A stretch of DNA of 64,000 nucleotides, taken from assembly GCF_050948175.1 (NCBI RefSeq), contig NW_027490112.1, forward strand, positions 806,001 through 870,000, written 5' to 3'. The DNA comes from Xylocopa sonorina. Taxonomy: Eukaryota > Arthropoda > Insecta > Hymenoptera > Apidae. Positions 24,623 to 37,711 of the stretch are shown piece by piece (the first letter of the stretch is position 1; the number at the start of each line of letters is the position of its first letter). The position numbers and the translations under genes are program-made. The notes below the pieces were generated by a model that saw only the letters and a program-made list of their open reading frames with translations, had not been told where the DNA came from and made no database searches.

Positions 24623-27561
24623 CTACGTATCGTAGCAATAGAGTTCTTATGATTCTTAAAACGCGATATCGCATCTCATTTCTATGTTTCGTGGTAAGAT
24701 ATAATATGATTTGCGAAGTGTTATGTAGTCCTCTTCTACACTTCAAATGAATGTAAATGCGACACTTCGTTGCTAGGAAATAGTGTTTGCAGATGTCTAC
24801 GTATCGAAGCAATAGAGTTCAAATGCTTCTTAAAACAAGATATCGCATCTCATTTCTATGTTTCATGATAAGATGTAATATTCATTGCGAAGTGTTATGT
24901 ATTCCTCGCCTACACTTCAAATGAATGTAAATGTGACACTTCCTTGCTAGGAAATAGCGTTTGCAGATGTCTACGTATCGAAGCAATAGAGTTCAAATGC
25001 TTCTTAAAAAGGAGATATTGCATCTCTTATCTATGTTTCATGGTAAGATATAATATGATTTGCGAAGTGTCATGTATTCCTCGTCTACACTTCAAATGAA
25101 TGTAAATGCGACACATCCTTGCAAGGAAATAGCGTCTGCAGATGTCTAGGTATCGTAGCAATAGTGTTCTAATGCTTCTTAAGACGCGATATCGCATCTC
25201 ATTTCTATGTTTCATGGTAAGATATAATATGATTTGCGAAGTGTCATGTATTCCACGTCTACACTTCAAATGAACGTAAATGCGACACTGCCTTGCAAGG
25301 AAATAGCGTTTGCAGATGTCTACGTATCGTAGCAATAGATTTCTAATTCTTCTTAAAACGCGATATCGCATCTCATTTCTATGTTTCATGGTAAGATATA
25401 ATACAATTTGTAAAGTATCATGTATTCCTCGTCTACACTTCAAATGAATGTAAATGCGACACTTCCTTGCAAGGAAATAGCGTTTGCAGATGTCTGCGTA
25501 TCGTAGCAATAGAGTTCTTATGATTCTTAAAACGCGATATCGCATCTCATTTCTATGTTTCATGATAAGATATAATATTCGTTGCGAAGTGTTATGCATT
25601 GCTCGTCTACGATACAAATGAATGTTAATGCGACACTTCCTTGCAAGGAAATAGCGTTTGCAGATGTCTACGTATCGTAGCAATAGAGTTCAAATGCTTC
25701 TTAAAACGAGATATTGCATCTCATATCTATGTTTCATGATAAGATATGATATTCATTGCGAAGTGTTATGCATTGCTCGTCTACGATACAAATGAATGTT
25801 AATGCGACACTTCCTTGCAAGGAAATTGCGTTTGCAGATTTCTACGTTTCGTAGCAATAGAGTTCTTATGATTCTTAAAACGCGATATCGCATCTCATTT
25901 CTATGTTTCATGGTAAGATATAATATTCATTGCCAAGTGTTATGCATTCCTCGTCTACACTTCAAATGGATGTAAATGCGACACTCCCTTGCAAGGAAAT
26001 AGCGTTTGCAGATGTCTACGTATCGTAGCAATAGAGTTCAAATGCTTCTTGAAACGAGATATTGCATCTCATATCTATGTTTCATGATAAGATATAATAT
26101 TCATTGCGAAGTGTTATGCATTCCTCGTCTACGATTCAAATGAATGTAAATGCGACACTTCCTTGCAAGGAAATAGCGTTTGCAGATGTCTGCGTATCGT
26201 AGCAATAGAGTTCTTATGATTCTTAAAACGCGATATCGCATCTCATTTCTATGTTTCATGATAAGATATAATATTCGTTGCGAAGTGTTATGCATTCCTC
26301 GTCTACGATCCAAATGAATGTAAATGCGACACTTCCTTGCAAGGAAATAGCGTTTGCAGATGTCTACGTATCGTAGCAATAGAGTTCTTATGATTCTTAA
26401 AACGCGATATCGCATCTCATTTCTATGTTTCATGGTAAGATATAATATGATTTGCGAAGTGTTATGTAGTCCTCGTCTACACTTCAAATGAATGTAAATG
26501 CGACACTTCGTTGCTAGGAAATAGCGTTTGCAGATGTCTACGTATCGAAGCAATAGAGTTCAAATGCTTCTTAAAAGAAGATATCGCATCTCATTTCTAT
26601 GTTTCATGATAAGATGTAATATTCATTGCGAAGTGTTATGTATTCCTCGCCTACACTTCAAATGAATGTAAATGCGACACTTACTTGCTAGGAAATAGCG
26701 TTTGCAGATGTCTACGTATCGAAGCAATAGAGTTCAAATGCTTCTTAAAAAAGAGATATTGCATCTCTTATCTATGTTTCATGGTAAGATATAATATGAT
26801 TTGCGAAGTGTCATGTATTCCTCGTCTACACTTCAAATGAATGCAAGTGCGACACTTCCTCGCTAGGAAATAGCGTCCGCAAATGTCTACCTATCGTAGC
26901 AATAGAGTTCTAATGCTTTTTAAAACGCGATATCGCATCTCATTTCTATGTTTCATGGTAGGATATAATATGATTTGCGAAGTGTCATGTATTCCTCGTC
27001 TACACTTCAAATGAATGTAAATGCGACACTTCTTCGCTAGGAAATAGCGTCCGCAAATGTCTACCTATCGTAGCAATAGAGTTCTAATGCTTCTTAAAAC
27101 GCGATATCGCATCTCATTTCTATGTTTCATGGTAAGATATAATATGATTTGCGAAGTGTCATGTATTCCTCGTCTACACTTCAAATGAATGTAAATGCGA
27201 CACTTCCTTGCAAGGAAATAGCGTCTGCAGATGTCTAGGTATCGTAGCAATAGAGTTCTTATGATTCTTAAAACGCGATATCGCAACTCATTTCCATGTT
27301 TCATGGTAAGATATAATATGATTTGCGAAGTGTTATGTATTCCTCGTCTACACTGCAAACGAATGTAAATGCGACACTTCCTTGCAAGGAAATAGCGTTT
27401 GCAAATTTCTACCTATCGTACCAATAGTGTTCTAATGCTTCTTAAAACGCGATATCGAATCTCATTTCTATGTTTCATGGTAAGATATAATATGATGTGC
27501 GAAGTGTTATGTATTCCTCGTCTGTACTTCAAATGAATGTAAATGCGACACTTCCTTGCAA

Positions 27562-28582
27562 GGAAATAGCGTTTGCAGATGTCTACGTATCGAAGCAATA
27601 GAGTTCAAATGCTTCTTAAAACAAGATATCGCATCTCATTTCTATGTTTCATGATAAGATGTAATATTCATTGCGAAGTGTTATGTAGTCCTCGTCAACA
27701 CTTCAAATGAATGAAAATGCGACACTTCGTTGCTAGGAAATAGCGTTTGCAGATGTCTACGTATCGAAGCAATAGAGTTCAAATGCTTCTTTAAAAGAGA
27801 TATTGCATCTCTTATCTATGTTTCATGATAAGATATAATATTCTTTGCGAAGTGTTATGCATTCCTCGTCTACGATTCAAATGAATGTAAATGCGACACT
27901 TCCTTGCAAGGAAATAGCGTTTGCAGATGTCTACGTATCGTAGCAATAGAGTTCTTATATTCTTAGAACGCGATATCGCATCTCATTCCCATGTTTCATG
28001 GTAAGATATAATATGATTTGCGAAGTATCACGTATTCCTCGTCTACACTTCAAATGAATGTGAATGCGACAGTTCCTCGCTAGGAAATGGCGTTTGCAGA
28101 TGTCTACGTATCGTAGCAATAGATTTCTAATGCTTCTTAAAACGCGATATCGCAGCTCATTTCTATGTTTAATGGTAAGATATAATATGATTTGCGAAGT
28201 GTCATGTATTCCACGTCTACACTTCAAATGAACGTAAATGCGACACTGCCTTGCAAGGAAATAGCGTTTGCAGATGTCTACGTATCGTAGCAATAGATTT
28301 CTAATTCTTCTTAAAACGCGATATCGCATCTCATTTCTATGTTTCATGGTAAGATATAATACAATTTGTGAAGTATCATGTATTCCTCGTCTACACTTCA
28401 AATGAATGTAAATGCGACACTTCCTTGCTAGGAAATAGCGTCTGCAGATGTCTAGGTATCGTAGCAATAGAGTTCTAATGCTTCTTAAAACGCGATATCG
28501 CATCCCATTTCTATGTTTCATGGTAAGATATAATATTCATTGCGAAGTGTTATGCATTCCTCGTCTACACTTCAAATGAATG
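27562..28582. repeat. Segment duplicated 25,161 bp downstream (copy 1)
   Basis: Runs in parallel with 52,723-53,743. Shared private variants are 'cttatattcttagaacgcg' (1 bp short), 'gtatcacgtattcc', 'gcgacagttcctcgctagg', 'tgtttaatgg', 'aatacaatttgtgaag' and 'gcatcccatttc'. Differences noted are 'aatgaaaatgcg' here near 27,712 and 'tcaaaggcttc' in the other copy near 52,769. It shows exchange or transposition-like copying over at least 25 kb of the array. Confidence 0.85.
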
Positions 28583-31500
28583 TAAATGCGACACTCCCTT
28601 GCAAGGAAATAGCGTTTGCAGATGTCTACGTATCGTAGCAATAGAGTTCAAATGCTTCTTAAAACGAGATATTGCATCTCATATCTATGTTTCATGATAA
28701 GATATGATATACATTGCGAAGTGTTATGCATTGCTCGTCTACGATACAAATGAATGTTAATGCGACACTTCCTTGCAAGGAAATTGCGTTTGCAGATTTC
28801 TACGTTTCGTAGCAATAGAGTTCTTATGATTCTTAACACGCGATATCGCATCTCATTTCTATGTTTCATGGTAAGATATAATATTCATTGCGAAGTGTTA
28901 TGCATTCCTCGTCTACACTTCAAATGGATGTAAATGCGACACTCCCTTGCAAGGAAATAGCGTTTGCAGATGTCTACGTATCGTAGCAATAGAGTTCAAA
29001 TGCTTCTTAAAACGAGATATTGCATCTCATATCTATGTTTCATGATGAGATATAATATTCATTGCGAAGTGATATGCATTCCTCGTCTACGATTCAAATG
29101 AATGTAAATGCGACACTTCCTTGCAAGGAAATAGCGTTTGCAGATGTCTGCGTATCGTAGCAATAGAGTTCTCATGATTCTTAAAACGCGATATCGCATC
29201 TCATTTCTATGTTTCATGATAAGATATAATATTCGCTGCGAAGTGTTATGCATTCCTCGTCTACGATCCAAATGAATGTAAATGCGACACTTCCTTGCAA
29301 GGAAATAGCGTTTGCAGATGTCTACGTATCGTAGCAATAGAGTTCTTATGATACTTAAAACGCGATATCGCATCTCATTTCTATTTTCATGGTAAGATAT
29401 AATATGATTTGCGAAGTGTTATGTAGTCCTCGTCTACACTTCAAATGAATGTAAATGCGACACTTCGTTGCTAGGAAATAGCGTTTGCAGATGTCTACGT
29501 ATCGAAGCAATAGAGTTCAAATGCTTCTTAAAACAAGATATCGCATCTCATTTCTATGTTTCATGATAAGATGTTATATTCATTGCGAAGTGTTATGTAT
29601 TCCTCGCCTACACTTCAAATGAATGTAAATGCGACACTTACTTGCTAGGAAATAGCGTTTGCAGATGTCTACGTATCGAAGCAATAGAGTTCACATGCTT
29701 CTTAAAAAAGAGATATTGCATCTCCTATCTATGTTTCATGGTAAGATATAATATGATTTGCGAAGTGTCATGTATTCCTCGTCTACACTTCAAATGAATG
29801 CAAATGCGACACTTCCTCGCTAGGAAATAGCGTCCGCAAATGTCCACCTATCGTAGCAATAGAGTTCTAATGCTTCTTAAAACGCGATATCGCATCTCAT
29901 TTCTATGTTTCATGGTAAGATATAATATGATTTGCGAAGTGTCATGTATTCCTCGTCTACACTTCAAATGAATGTAAATGCGACACTTCCTTGCAAGGAA
30001 ATAGCGTCTGCAGATGTCTAGGTATCGTAGCAATAGAGTTCTTATGATTCTTAAAACGCGATATCGCAACTCATTTCCATGTTTCATGGTAAGATATAAT
30101 ATGATTTGCGAAGTGTTATGTATTCCTCGTCTACACTGCAAACGAATGTAAATGCGACACTTCCTTGCAAGGAAATAGCGTCTGCAGATGTCTAGGTATC
30201 GTAGCAATAGTGTTCTAATGCTTCTTAAGACGCGATATCGCATCTCATTTCTATGTTTCATGGTAAGATATAATATGATTTGCGAAGTGTCATGTATTCC
30301 ACGTCTACACTTCAAATGATCGTAAATGCGACACTGCCTTGCAAGGAAATAGCGTTTGCAGATGTCTACGTATCGTAGCAATAGATTTCTAATTCTTCTT
30401 AAAACGCGATATCGCATCTCATTTCTATGTTTCATGGTAAGATATAATACAATTTGTAAAGTATCATGTATTCCTCGTCTACACTTCAAATGAATGTAAA
30501 TGCGACACTTCCTTGCTAGGAAATAGCGTCTGCAGATGTCTAGGTATCGTAGCAATAGAGTTCTAATGCTTCTTAAAACGCGATATCGCATCCCATTTCA
30601 ATGTTTCATGGTAAGATGTAATATGATTTGCGAAGTGTTATCTATTCCTCGTCTACACTTCAAATGAATGTAAATGCGACACTTCCTTGTTAGTAAATAG
30701 CGCTTGCAGATGTCTACTTATCGAAGCAATAGAGTTCAAATGCTTCTTAAAACGAGATATTGCATCTCATATCTATGTTTCATGATAAGATATGATATTC
30801 ATTGCGAAGTGTTATGCATTGCTCGTCTACGATACAAATGAATGTTAATGTGACACTTCCTTGCAAGGAAATTGCGTTTGCAGATTTCTACGTTCCGTAG
30901 CAATAGAGTTCTTATGATTCTTAAAACGCGATATCGCATCTCATTTCTATGTTTCATGGTAAGATATAATATGATGTGCGAAGTGTTATGTATTCCTCGT
31001 CTGTACTTCAAATGAATGTAAATGCGACACTCCCTTGCAAGGAAATAGCGTTTGCAAATGTCTACGTATCGTAGCAATAGAGTTCAAATGCTTCTTAAAA
31101 CGAGATATTGCATCTCATATCTATGTTTCATGATAAGATATGATATTCATTGCGAAGTGTTATGCATTGCTCGTCTACGATACAAATGAATGTTAATGCG
31201 ACACTTCCTTGCAAGGAAATTGCGTTTGCAGATTTCTACGTTTCGTAGCAATAGAGTTCTTATGATTCTTAAAACGCGATATCGCATCTCATTTCTATGT
31301 TTCATGGTAAGATATAATATTCATTGCCAAGTGTTATGCATTCCTCGTCTACACTTCAAATGGATGTAAATGCGACACTCCCTTGCAAGGAAATAGCGTT
31401 TGCAGATGTCTACGTATCGTAGCAATAGAGTTCAAATGCTTCTTAAAACGAGATATTGCATCTCATATCTATGTTTCATGATAAGATATAATATTCATTG

Positions 31501-33785
31501 CGAAGTGATATGCATTCCTCGTCTACGATTCAAATGAATGTAAATGCGACACTTCCTTGCAAGGAAATAGCGTTTGCAGATGTCTGCGTATCGTAGCAAT
31601 AGAGTTGTTATGATTCTTAAAACGCGATATCGCATCTCATTTCTATGTTTCATGATAAGATATAATATTCGTTGCGAAGTGTTATGCATTCCTCGTCTAC
31701 GATCCAAATGAATGTAAATGCGACACTTCCTTGCAAGGAAATAGCGTTTGCAGATGTCTACGTATCGTAGCAATAGAGTTCTTATGATTCTTAAACGCGA
31801 TATCGCATCTCATTTCTATGTTTCATGGTAAGATATAATATGATTTGCGAAGTGTTATGTAGTCCTCGTCTACACTTCAAATGAATGTAAATGCGACACT
31901 TCGTTGCTAGGAAATAGCGTTTGCAGATGTCTACGTATCGAAGCAATAGAGTTCAAATGCTTCCTAAAACAAGATATCGCATCTCATTTCTATGTTTCAT
32001 GATAAGATGTAATATTCATTGCGAAGTGTTATGTATTCCTCGCCTACACTTCAAATGAATGTAAATGCGACACTTACTTGCTAGGAAATAGCGTTTGCAG
32101 ATGTCTACGTATCGAAGCAATAGAGTTCAAATGCTTCTTAAAAAAGAGATATTGCATCTCTTATCTATGTTTCATGGTAAGATATAATATGATTTGCGAA
32201 GTGTCATGTATTCCTCGTCTACACTTCAAATGAATGTAAATGCGACACTTCTTCGCTAGGAAATAGCGTCCGCAAATGTCTACCTATCGTAGCAATAGAG
32301 TTCTAATGCTTCTTAAAACGCGATATCGCATCTCATTTCTATGTTTCATGGTAAGATATAATATGATTTGCGAAGTGTCATGTATTCCTCGTCTACACTT
32401 CAAATGAATGTAAATGCGACACTTCCTTGCAAGGAAATAGCGTCTGCAGATGTCTAGGTATCGTAGCAATAGAGTTCTTATGATTCTTAAAACGCGATAT
32501 CGCAACTCATTTCCATGTTTCATGGTAAGATATAATATGATTTGCGAAGTGTTATGTATTCCTCGTCTACACTGCAAACGAATGTAAATGCGACACTTCC
32601 TTGCAAGGAAATAGCGTTTGCAAATTTCTACCTATCGTACCAATAGTGTTCTAATGCTTCTTAAAACGCGATATCGAATCTCATTTCTATGTTTCATGGT
32701 AAGATATAATATGATGTGCGAAGTGTTATGTATTCCTCGTCTGTACTTCAAATGAATGTAAATGCGACACTTCCTTGCAAGGAAATTGCGTTTGCAGATT
32801 TCTACGTTTCGTAGCAATAGAGTTCTTATGATTCTTAACACGCGATATCGCATCTCATTTCTATGTTTCATGGTAAGATATAATATTCATTGCGAAGTGT
32901 TATGCATTCCTCGTCTACACTTCAAATGGATGTAAATGCGACACTCCCTTGCAAGGAAATAGCGTTTGCAGATGTCTACGTATCGTAGCAATAGAGTTCA
33001 AATGCTTCTTAAAACGAGATATTGCATCTCATATCTATGTTTCATGATGAGATATAATATTCATTGCGAAGTGATATGCATTCCTCGTCTACGATTCAAA
33101 TGAATGTAAATGCGACACTTCCTTGCAAGGAAATAGCGTTTGCAGATGTCTGCGTATCGTAGCAATAGAGTTCTCATGATTCTTAAAACGCGATATCGCA
33201 TCTCATTTCTATGTTTCATGATAAGATATAATATTCGTTGCGAAGTGTTATGCATTCCTCGTCTACGATCCAAATGAATGTAAATGCGACACTTCCTTGC
33301 AAGGAAATAGCGTTTGCAGATGTCTACGTATCGTAGCAATAGAGTTCTTATGATTCTTAAAACGCGATATCGCACCTCATTTCTATGTTTCATGGTAAGA
33401 TATAATATGATTTGCGAAGTGTTATGTAGTCCTCGTCTACACTTCAAATGAATGTAAATGCGACACTTCGTTGCTAGGAAATAGCGTTTGCAGATGTCTA
33501 CGTATCGAAGCAATAGAGTTCAAATGCTTCTTAAAACAAGATATCGCATCTCATTTCTATGTTTCATGATAAGATGTAATATTCATTGCGAAGTGTTATG
33601 TATTCCTCGCCTACACTTCAAATGAATGTAAATGCGACACTTACTTGCTAGGAAATAGCGTTTGCAGATGTCTACGTATCGAAGCAATAGAGTTCAAATG
33701 CTTCTTAAAAAAGAGATATTGCATCTCTTATCTATGTTTCATGGTAAGATATAATATGATTTGCGAAGTGTCATGTATTCCTCGA

Positions 33786-35003
33786 CTACACTTCAAATGA
33801 ATGCAAATGCGACACTTCCTCGCTAGGAAATAGCGTCCGCAAATGTCCACCTATCGTAGCAATAGAGTTCTAATGCTTCTTAAAACGCGATATCGCATCT
33901 CATTTCTATGTTTCATGGTAAGATATAATATGATTTGCGAAGTGTCATGTATTCCTCGTCTACACTTCAAATGAATGTAAATGCGACACTTCCTTGCAAG
34001 GAAATAGCGTCTGCAGATGTCTAGGTATCGTAGCAATAGAGTTCTTATGATTCTTAAAACGCGATATCGCAACTCATTTCCATGTTTCATGGTAAGATAT
34101 AATATGATTTGCGAAGTGTTATGTATTCCTCGTCTACACTGCAAACGAATGTAAATGCGACACTTCCTTGCAAGGAAATAGCGTTTGCAAATTTCTACCT
34201 ATCGTACCAATAGTGTTCTAATGCTTCTTAAAACGCGATATCGAATCTCATTTCTATGTTTCATGGTAAGATATAATATGGTGTGCGAAGTGTTATGTAT
34301 TCCTCGTCTGTACTTCAAATGAATGTAAATGCGACACTCCCTTGCAAGGAAATAGCGTTTGCAGATGTCTACGTATCGTAGCAATAGAGTTGAAATGCTT
34401 CTTAAAACGAGATATTGCATCTCATATCTATGTTTCATGATAAGATATAATATTCATTGCGAAGTGATATGCATTCCTCGTCTACGATTCAAATGAATGT
34501 AAATGCGACACTTCCTTGCAAGGAAATAGCGTTTGCAGATGTCTGCGTATCGTAGCAATAGAGTTCTTATGATTCTTAAAACGCGATATCGCATCTCATT
34601 TCTATGTTTCATGATAAGATTTAATATTCGTTGCGAAGTGTTATGCATGCCTCGTCTACGATTCAAATGAATGTAAATGCGACACTTCCTTGCAAGGAAA
34701 TAGCGTTTGCAGATGTCTACGTATCGTAGCAATAGATTTCTTATGATTCTTAAAACGCGATATCGCATCTCATTTCTATGTTTCATGGTAAGATATAATA
34801 TGATTTGCGAAGTGTTATGTAGTCCTCGTCTACACTTCAAATGAATGTAAATGCGACACTTCGTTGCTAGGAAATAGCGTTTGCAGATGTCTACGTATCG
34901 AAGCAATAGAGTTCAAATGCTTCTTAAAACAAGATATCGCATCTCATTTCTATGTTTCATGATAAGATGTAATATTCATTGCGAAGTGTTATGCATTCCT
35001 CGT
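33786..35003. repeat. 1,218-bp tandem duplication, copy 1 (7 monomers)
   Basis: Matches the next 1,218 bp. Shared private variants include 'atatggtgtgcgaag', 'ctgtacttc', 'aagatttaatattcg' and 'gcatgcctcgtc'. The left edge is placed just after 'ctcgacta', where the two copies begin to agree. Confidence 0.9.
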
Positions 35004-36221
35004 CTACACTTCAAATGAATGCAAATGCGACACTTCCTCGCTAGGAAATAGCGTCCGCAAATGTCCACCTATCGTAGCAATAGAGTTCTAATGCTTCTTA
35101 AAACGCGATATCGCATCTCATTTCTATGTTTCATGGTAAGATATAATATGATTTGCGAAGTGTCATGTATTCCTCGTCTACACTTCAAATGAATGTAAAT
35201 GCGACACTTCCTTGCAAGGAAATAGCGTCTGCAGATGTCTAGGTATCGTAGCAATAGAGTTCTTATGATTCTTAAAACGCGATATCGCAACTCATTTCCA
35301 TGTTTCATGGTAAGATATAATATGATTTGCGAAGTGTTATGTATTCCTCGTCTACACTGCAAACGAATGTAAATGCGACACTTCCTTGCAAGGAAATAGC
35401 GTTTGCAAATTTCTACCTATCGTACCAATAGTGTTCTAATGCTTCTTAAAACGCGATATCGAATCTCATTTCTATGTTTCATGGTAAGATATAATATGGT
35501 GTGCGAAGTGTTATGTATTCCTCGTCTGTACTTCAAATGAATGTAAATGCGACACTCCCTTGCAAGGAAATAGCGTTTGCAGATGTCTACGTATCGTAGC
35601 AATAGAGTTGAAATGCTTCTTAAAACGAGATATTGCATCTCATATCTATGTTTCATGATAAGATATAATATTCATTGCGAAGTGATATGCATTCCTCGTC
35701 TACGATTCAAATGAATGTAAATGCGACACTTCCTTGCAAGGAAATAGCGTTTGCAGATGTCTGCGTATCGTAGCAATAGAGTTCTTATGATTCTTAAAAC
35801 GCGATATCGCATCTCATTTCTATGTTTCATGATAAGATTTAATATTCGTTGCGAAGTGTTATGCATGCCTCGTCTACGATTCAAATGAATGTAAATGCGA
35901 CACTTCCTTGCAAGGAAATAGCGTTTGCAGATGTCTACGTATCGTAGCAATAGATTTCTTATGATTCTTAAAACGCGATATCGCATCTCATTTCTATGTT
36001 TCATGGTAAGATATAATATGATTTGCGAAGTGTTATGTAGTCCTCGTCTACACTTCAAATGAATGTAAATGCGACACTTCGTTGCTAGGAAATAGCGTTT
36101 GCAGATGTCTACGTATCGAAGCAATAGAGTTCAAATGCTTCTTAAAACAAGATATTGCATCTCATTTCTATGTTTCATGATAAGATGTAATATTCATTGC
36201 GAAGTGTTATGCATTCCTCGT
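35004..36221. repeat. 1,218-bp tandem duplication, copy 2
   Basis: Only one substitution was noticed against copy 1 (34,938 c versus 36,156 t). The match ends near 36,240, where 'gaatgtaaatgcgacactc' replaces 'gaatgcaaatgcgacactt'. Seven monomers copied as one piece with almost no divergence make this one of the youngest events in the window. Confidence 0.9.
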
Positions 36222-37221
36222 CTACACTTCAAATGAATGTAAATGCGACACTCCCTTGCAAGGAAATAGCGTTTGCAGATGTCTACGTATCGTAGCAATA
36301 GAGTTCAAATGCTTCTTAAAACGAGATATTGCATCTCATATCTATGTTTCATGATAAGATATAATATTCATTGCGAAGTGTTATGCATTCCTCGTCTACG
36401 ATTCAAATCAATGTAAATGCGACACTTCCTTGTAAGGAAATTGCGTTTGCAGATGTCTACGTATCGTTGCAATAGAGTTCTTATGATTCTTAAAACGCGA
36501 TATCGCATCTCATTTCTTTGTTTCATGGTAAGATATAATATGATTCGCGACGTATTATGTATTCTTCGTCTACACTTCAAATGAATGTGAATGCGACACT
36601 TCCTCGCTAGGAAATAGCGTTTGCAGATGTCAACGTATCGTAGCAATAGAATTCTAATGCTTCTTAAAACGCGATATCGCATCTCATTTCTATATTTCAT
36701 GGTAAGATATAATATGATTTGCGAAGTGTTATGTATTCCTCGTCTACACTTCAAATGAATGTAAATGCGACACTTCCTTGCAAGGAAATAGCGTTTGCAA
36801 ATGTCTACATATCGTAGCAATGGTGTTCTAATGCTTCTTAAAACGCGATATCGCATCTCATTTCTATGTTTCATGGTAAGATATAATATGATTGGCGAAG
36901 TGTTATGTATTCCTCGTCTATGATTCAAATGAATGTAAATGCGACACTCCCTTGCAAGGAAATAGCATTTGCAGGTGTCTGCGTATCGTAGCAATAGAGT
37001 TCAAATGCTTCTTAAAACGAGATATTGCATCTCATATCTATGTTTCATGGTAAGATATAATATTCATTGCGAAGTGTTATGCATTCCTCGTCTACGATTC
37101 AAATGAATGTAAATGCGACACTTCCTTGCAAGGAAATAGCGTTTGCAGATGTCTGCGTATCGTAGCAATAGAATTCTTATGATTCTTAAATCGCGATATT
37201 GCATCTCATTTCTATGTTTCA

Positions 37222-37711
37222 TGGTACGATTCGAATGAATGTAAATGCGACGCTTCCTTGCAAGGAAATAGCGTCTGCAGATGTCTAGGTATCGTAGCAA
37301 TAGTGTTCTAATGCTTCTTAAAACGCGATATCGCATCTCATTTCTATGTTTCATGGTAAGATATAATATGATTTGCGAAGTGTAATATATTCCTCGTCTA
37401 CACTTCAAATGAATGTAAATGCGACACTTCCTTGCTAGGAAATAGCGTCTGCAGATGTCTAGGTTTCGTAGCAATAGAGTTCTAATGCTTCTTAGAACGC
37501 GATATCGCATCTCATTTCTATGTTTCATGGTAAGATATAATATTCATTGCGAAGTGTTATCCTTTCCTCGTCTACGATTCAAATGAATGTAAATGCGACA
37601 CTTCCTTGCAAGGAAATAGCGTTTGCAGATGTCTGCGTATCGTAGCAATAGAATTCTTATGATTCTTAAATCGCGATATTGCATCTCATTTCTATGTTTC
37701 ATGGTACGATT
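37222..37711. repeat. Short-monomer pair cassette 2
   Basis: Short sites ('catggtacgattc') at 37,222 and 37,702, 480 bp apart. The second is followed by the 2-bp insertion allele at 37,751. Private changes include 'gcgacgcttcc' near 37,247 and 'ctaggtttcgtag' near 37,463. Confidence 0.95.

Larger units (their letters stand above)
24623..36950. repeat. C region, left part: mosaic higher-order repeat
   Basis: Monomers recur in cassettes, but the order and distance between cassettes vary. A cassette containing 'ctgcaaacg' is present near 27,353, 30,136, 32,572, 34,138 and 35,356. A monomer with 'gatacaaatgaatgttaatg', 'aaattgcg' and 'gatttctacg' recurs near 25,790, 28,745, 30,830 and 31,180. 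An A6 monomer ('cttaaaaaagagatattgc') sits near 26,747, 29,703, 32,138 and 33,707. Offsets between equivalent blocks are 5,394 and 6,960 bp (both multiples of 174), or 5,219 bp (one base short of 30 monomers). No short 132-bp monomers occur here. Confidence 0.85.
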
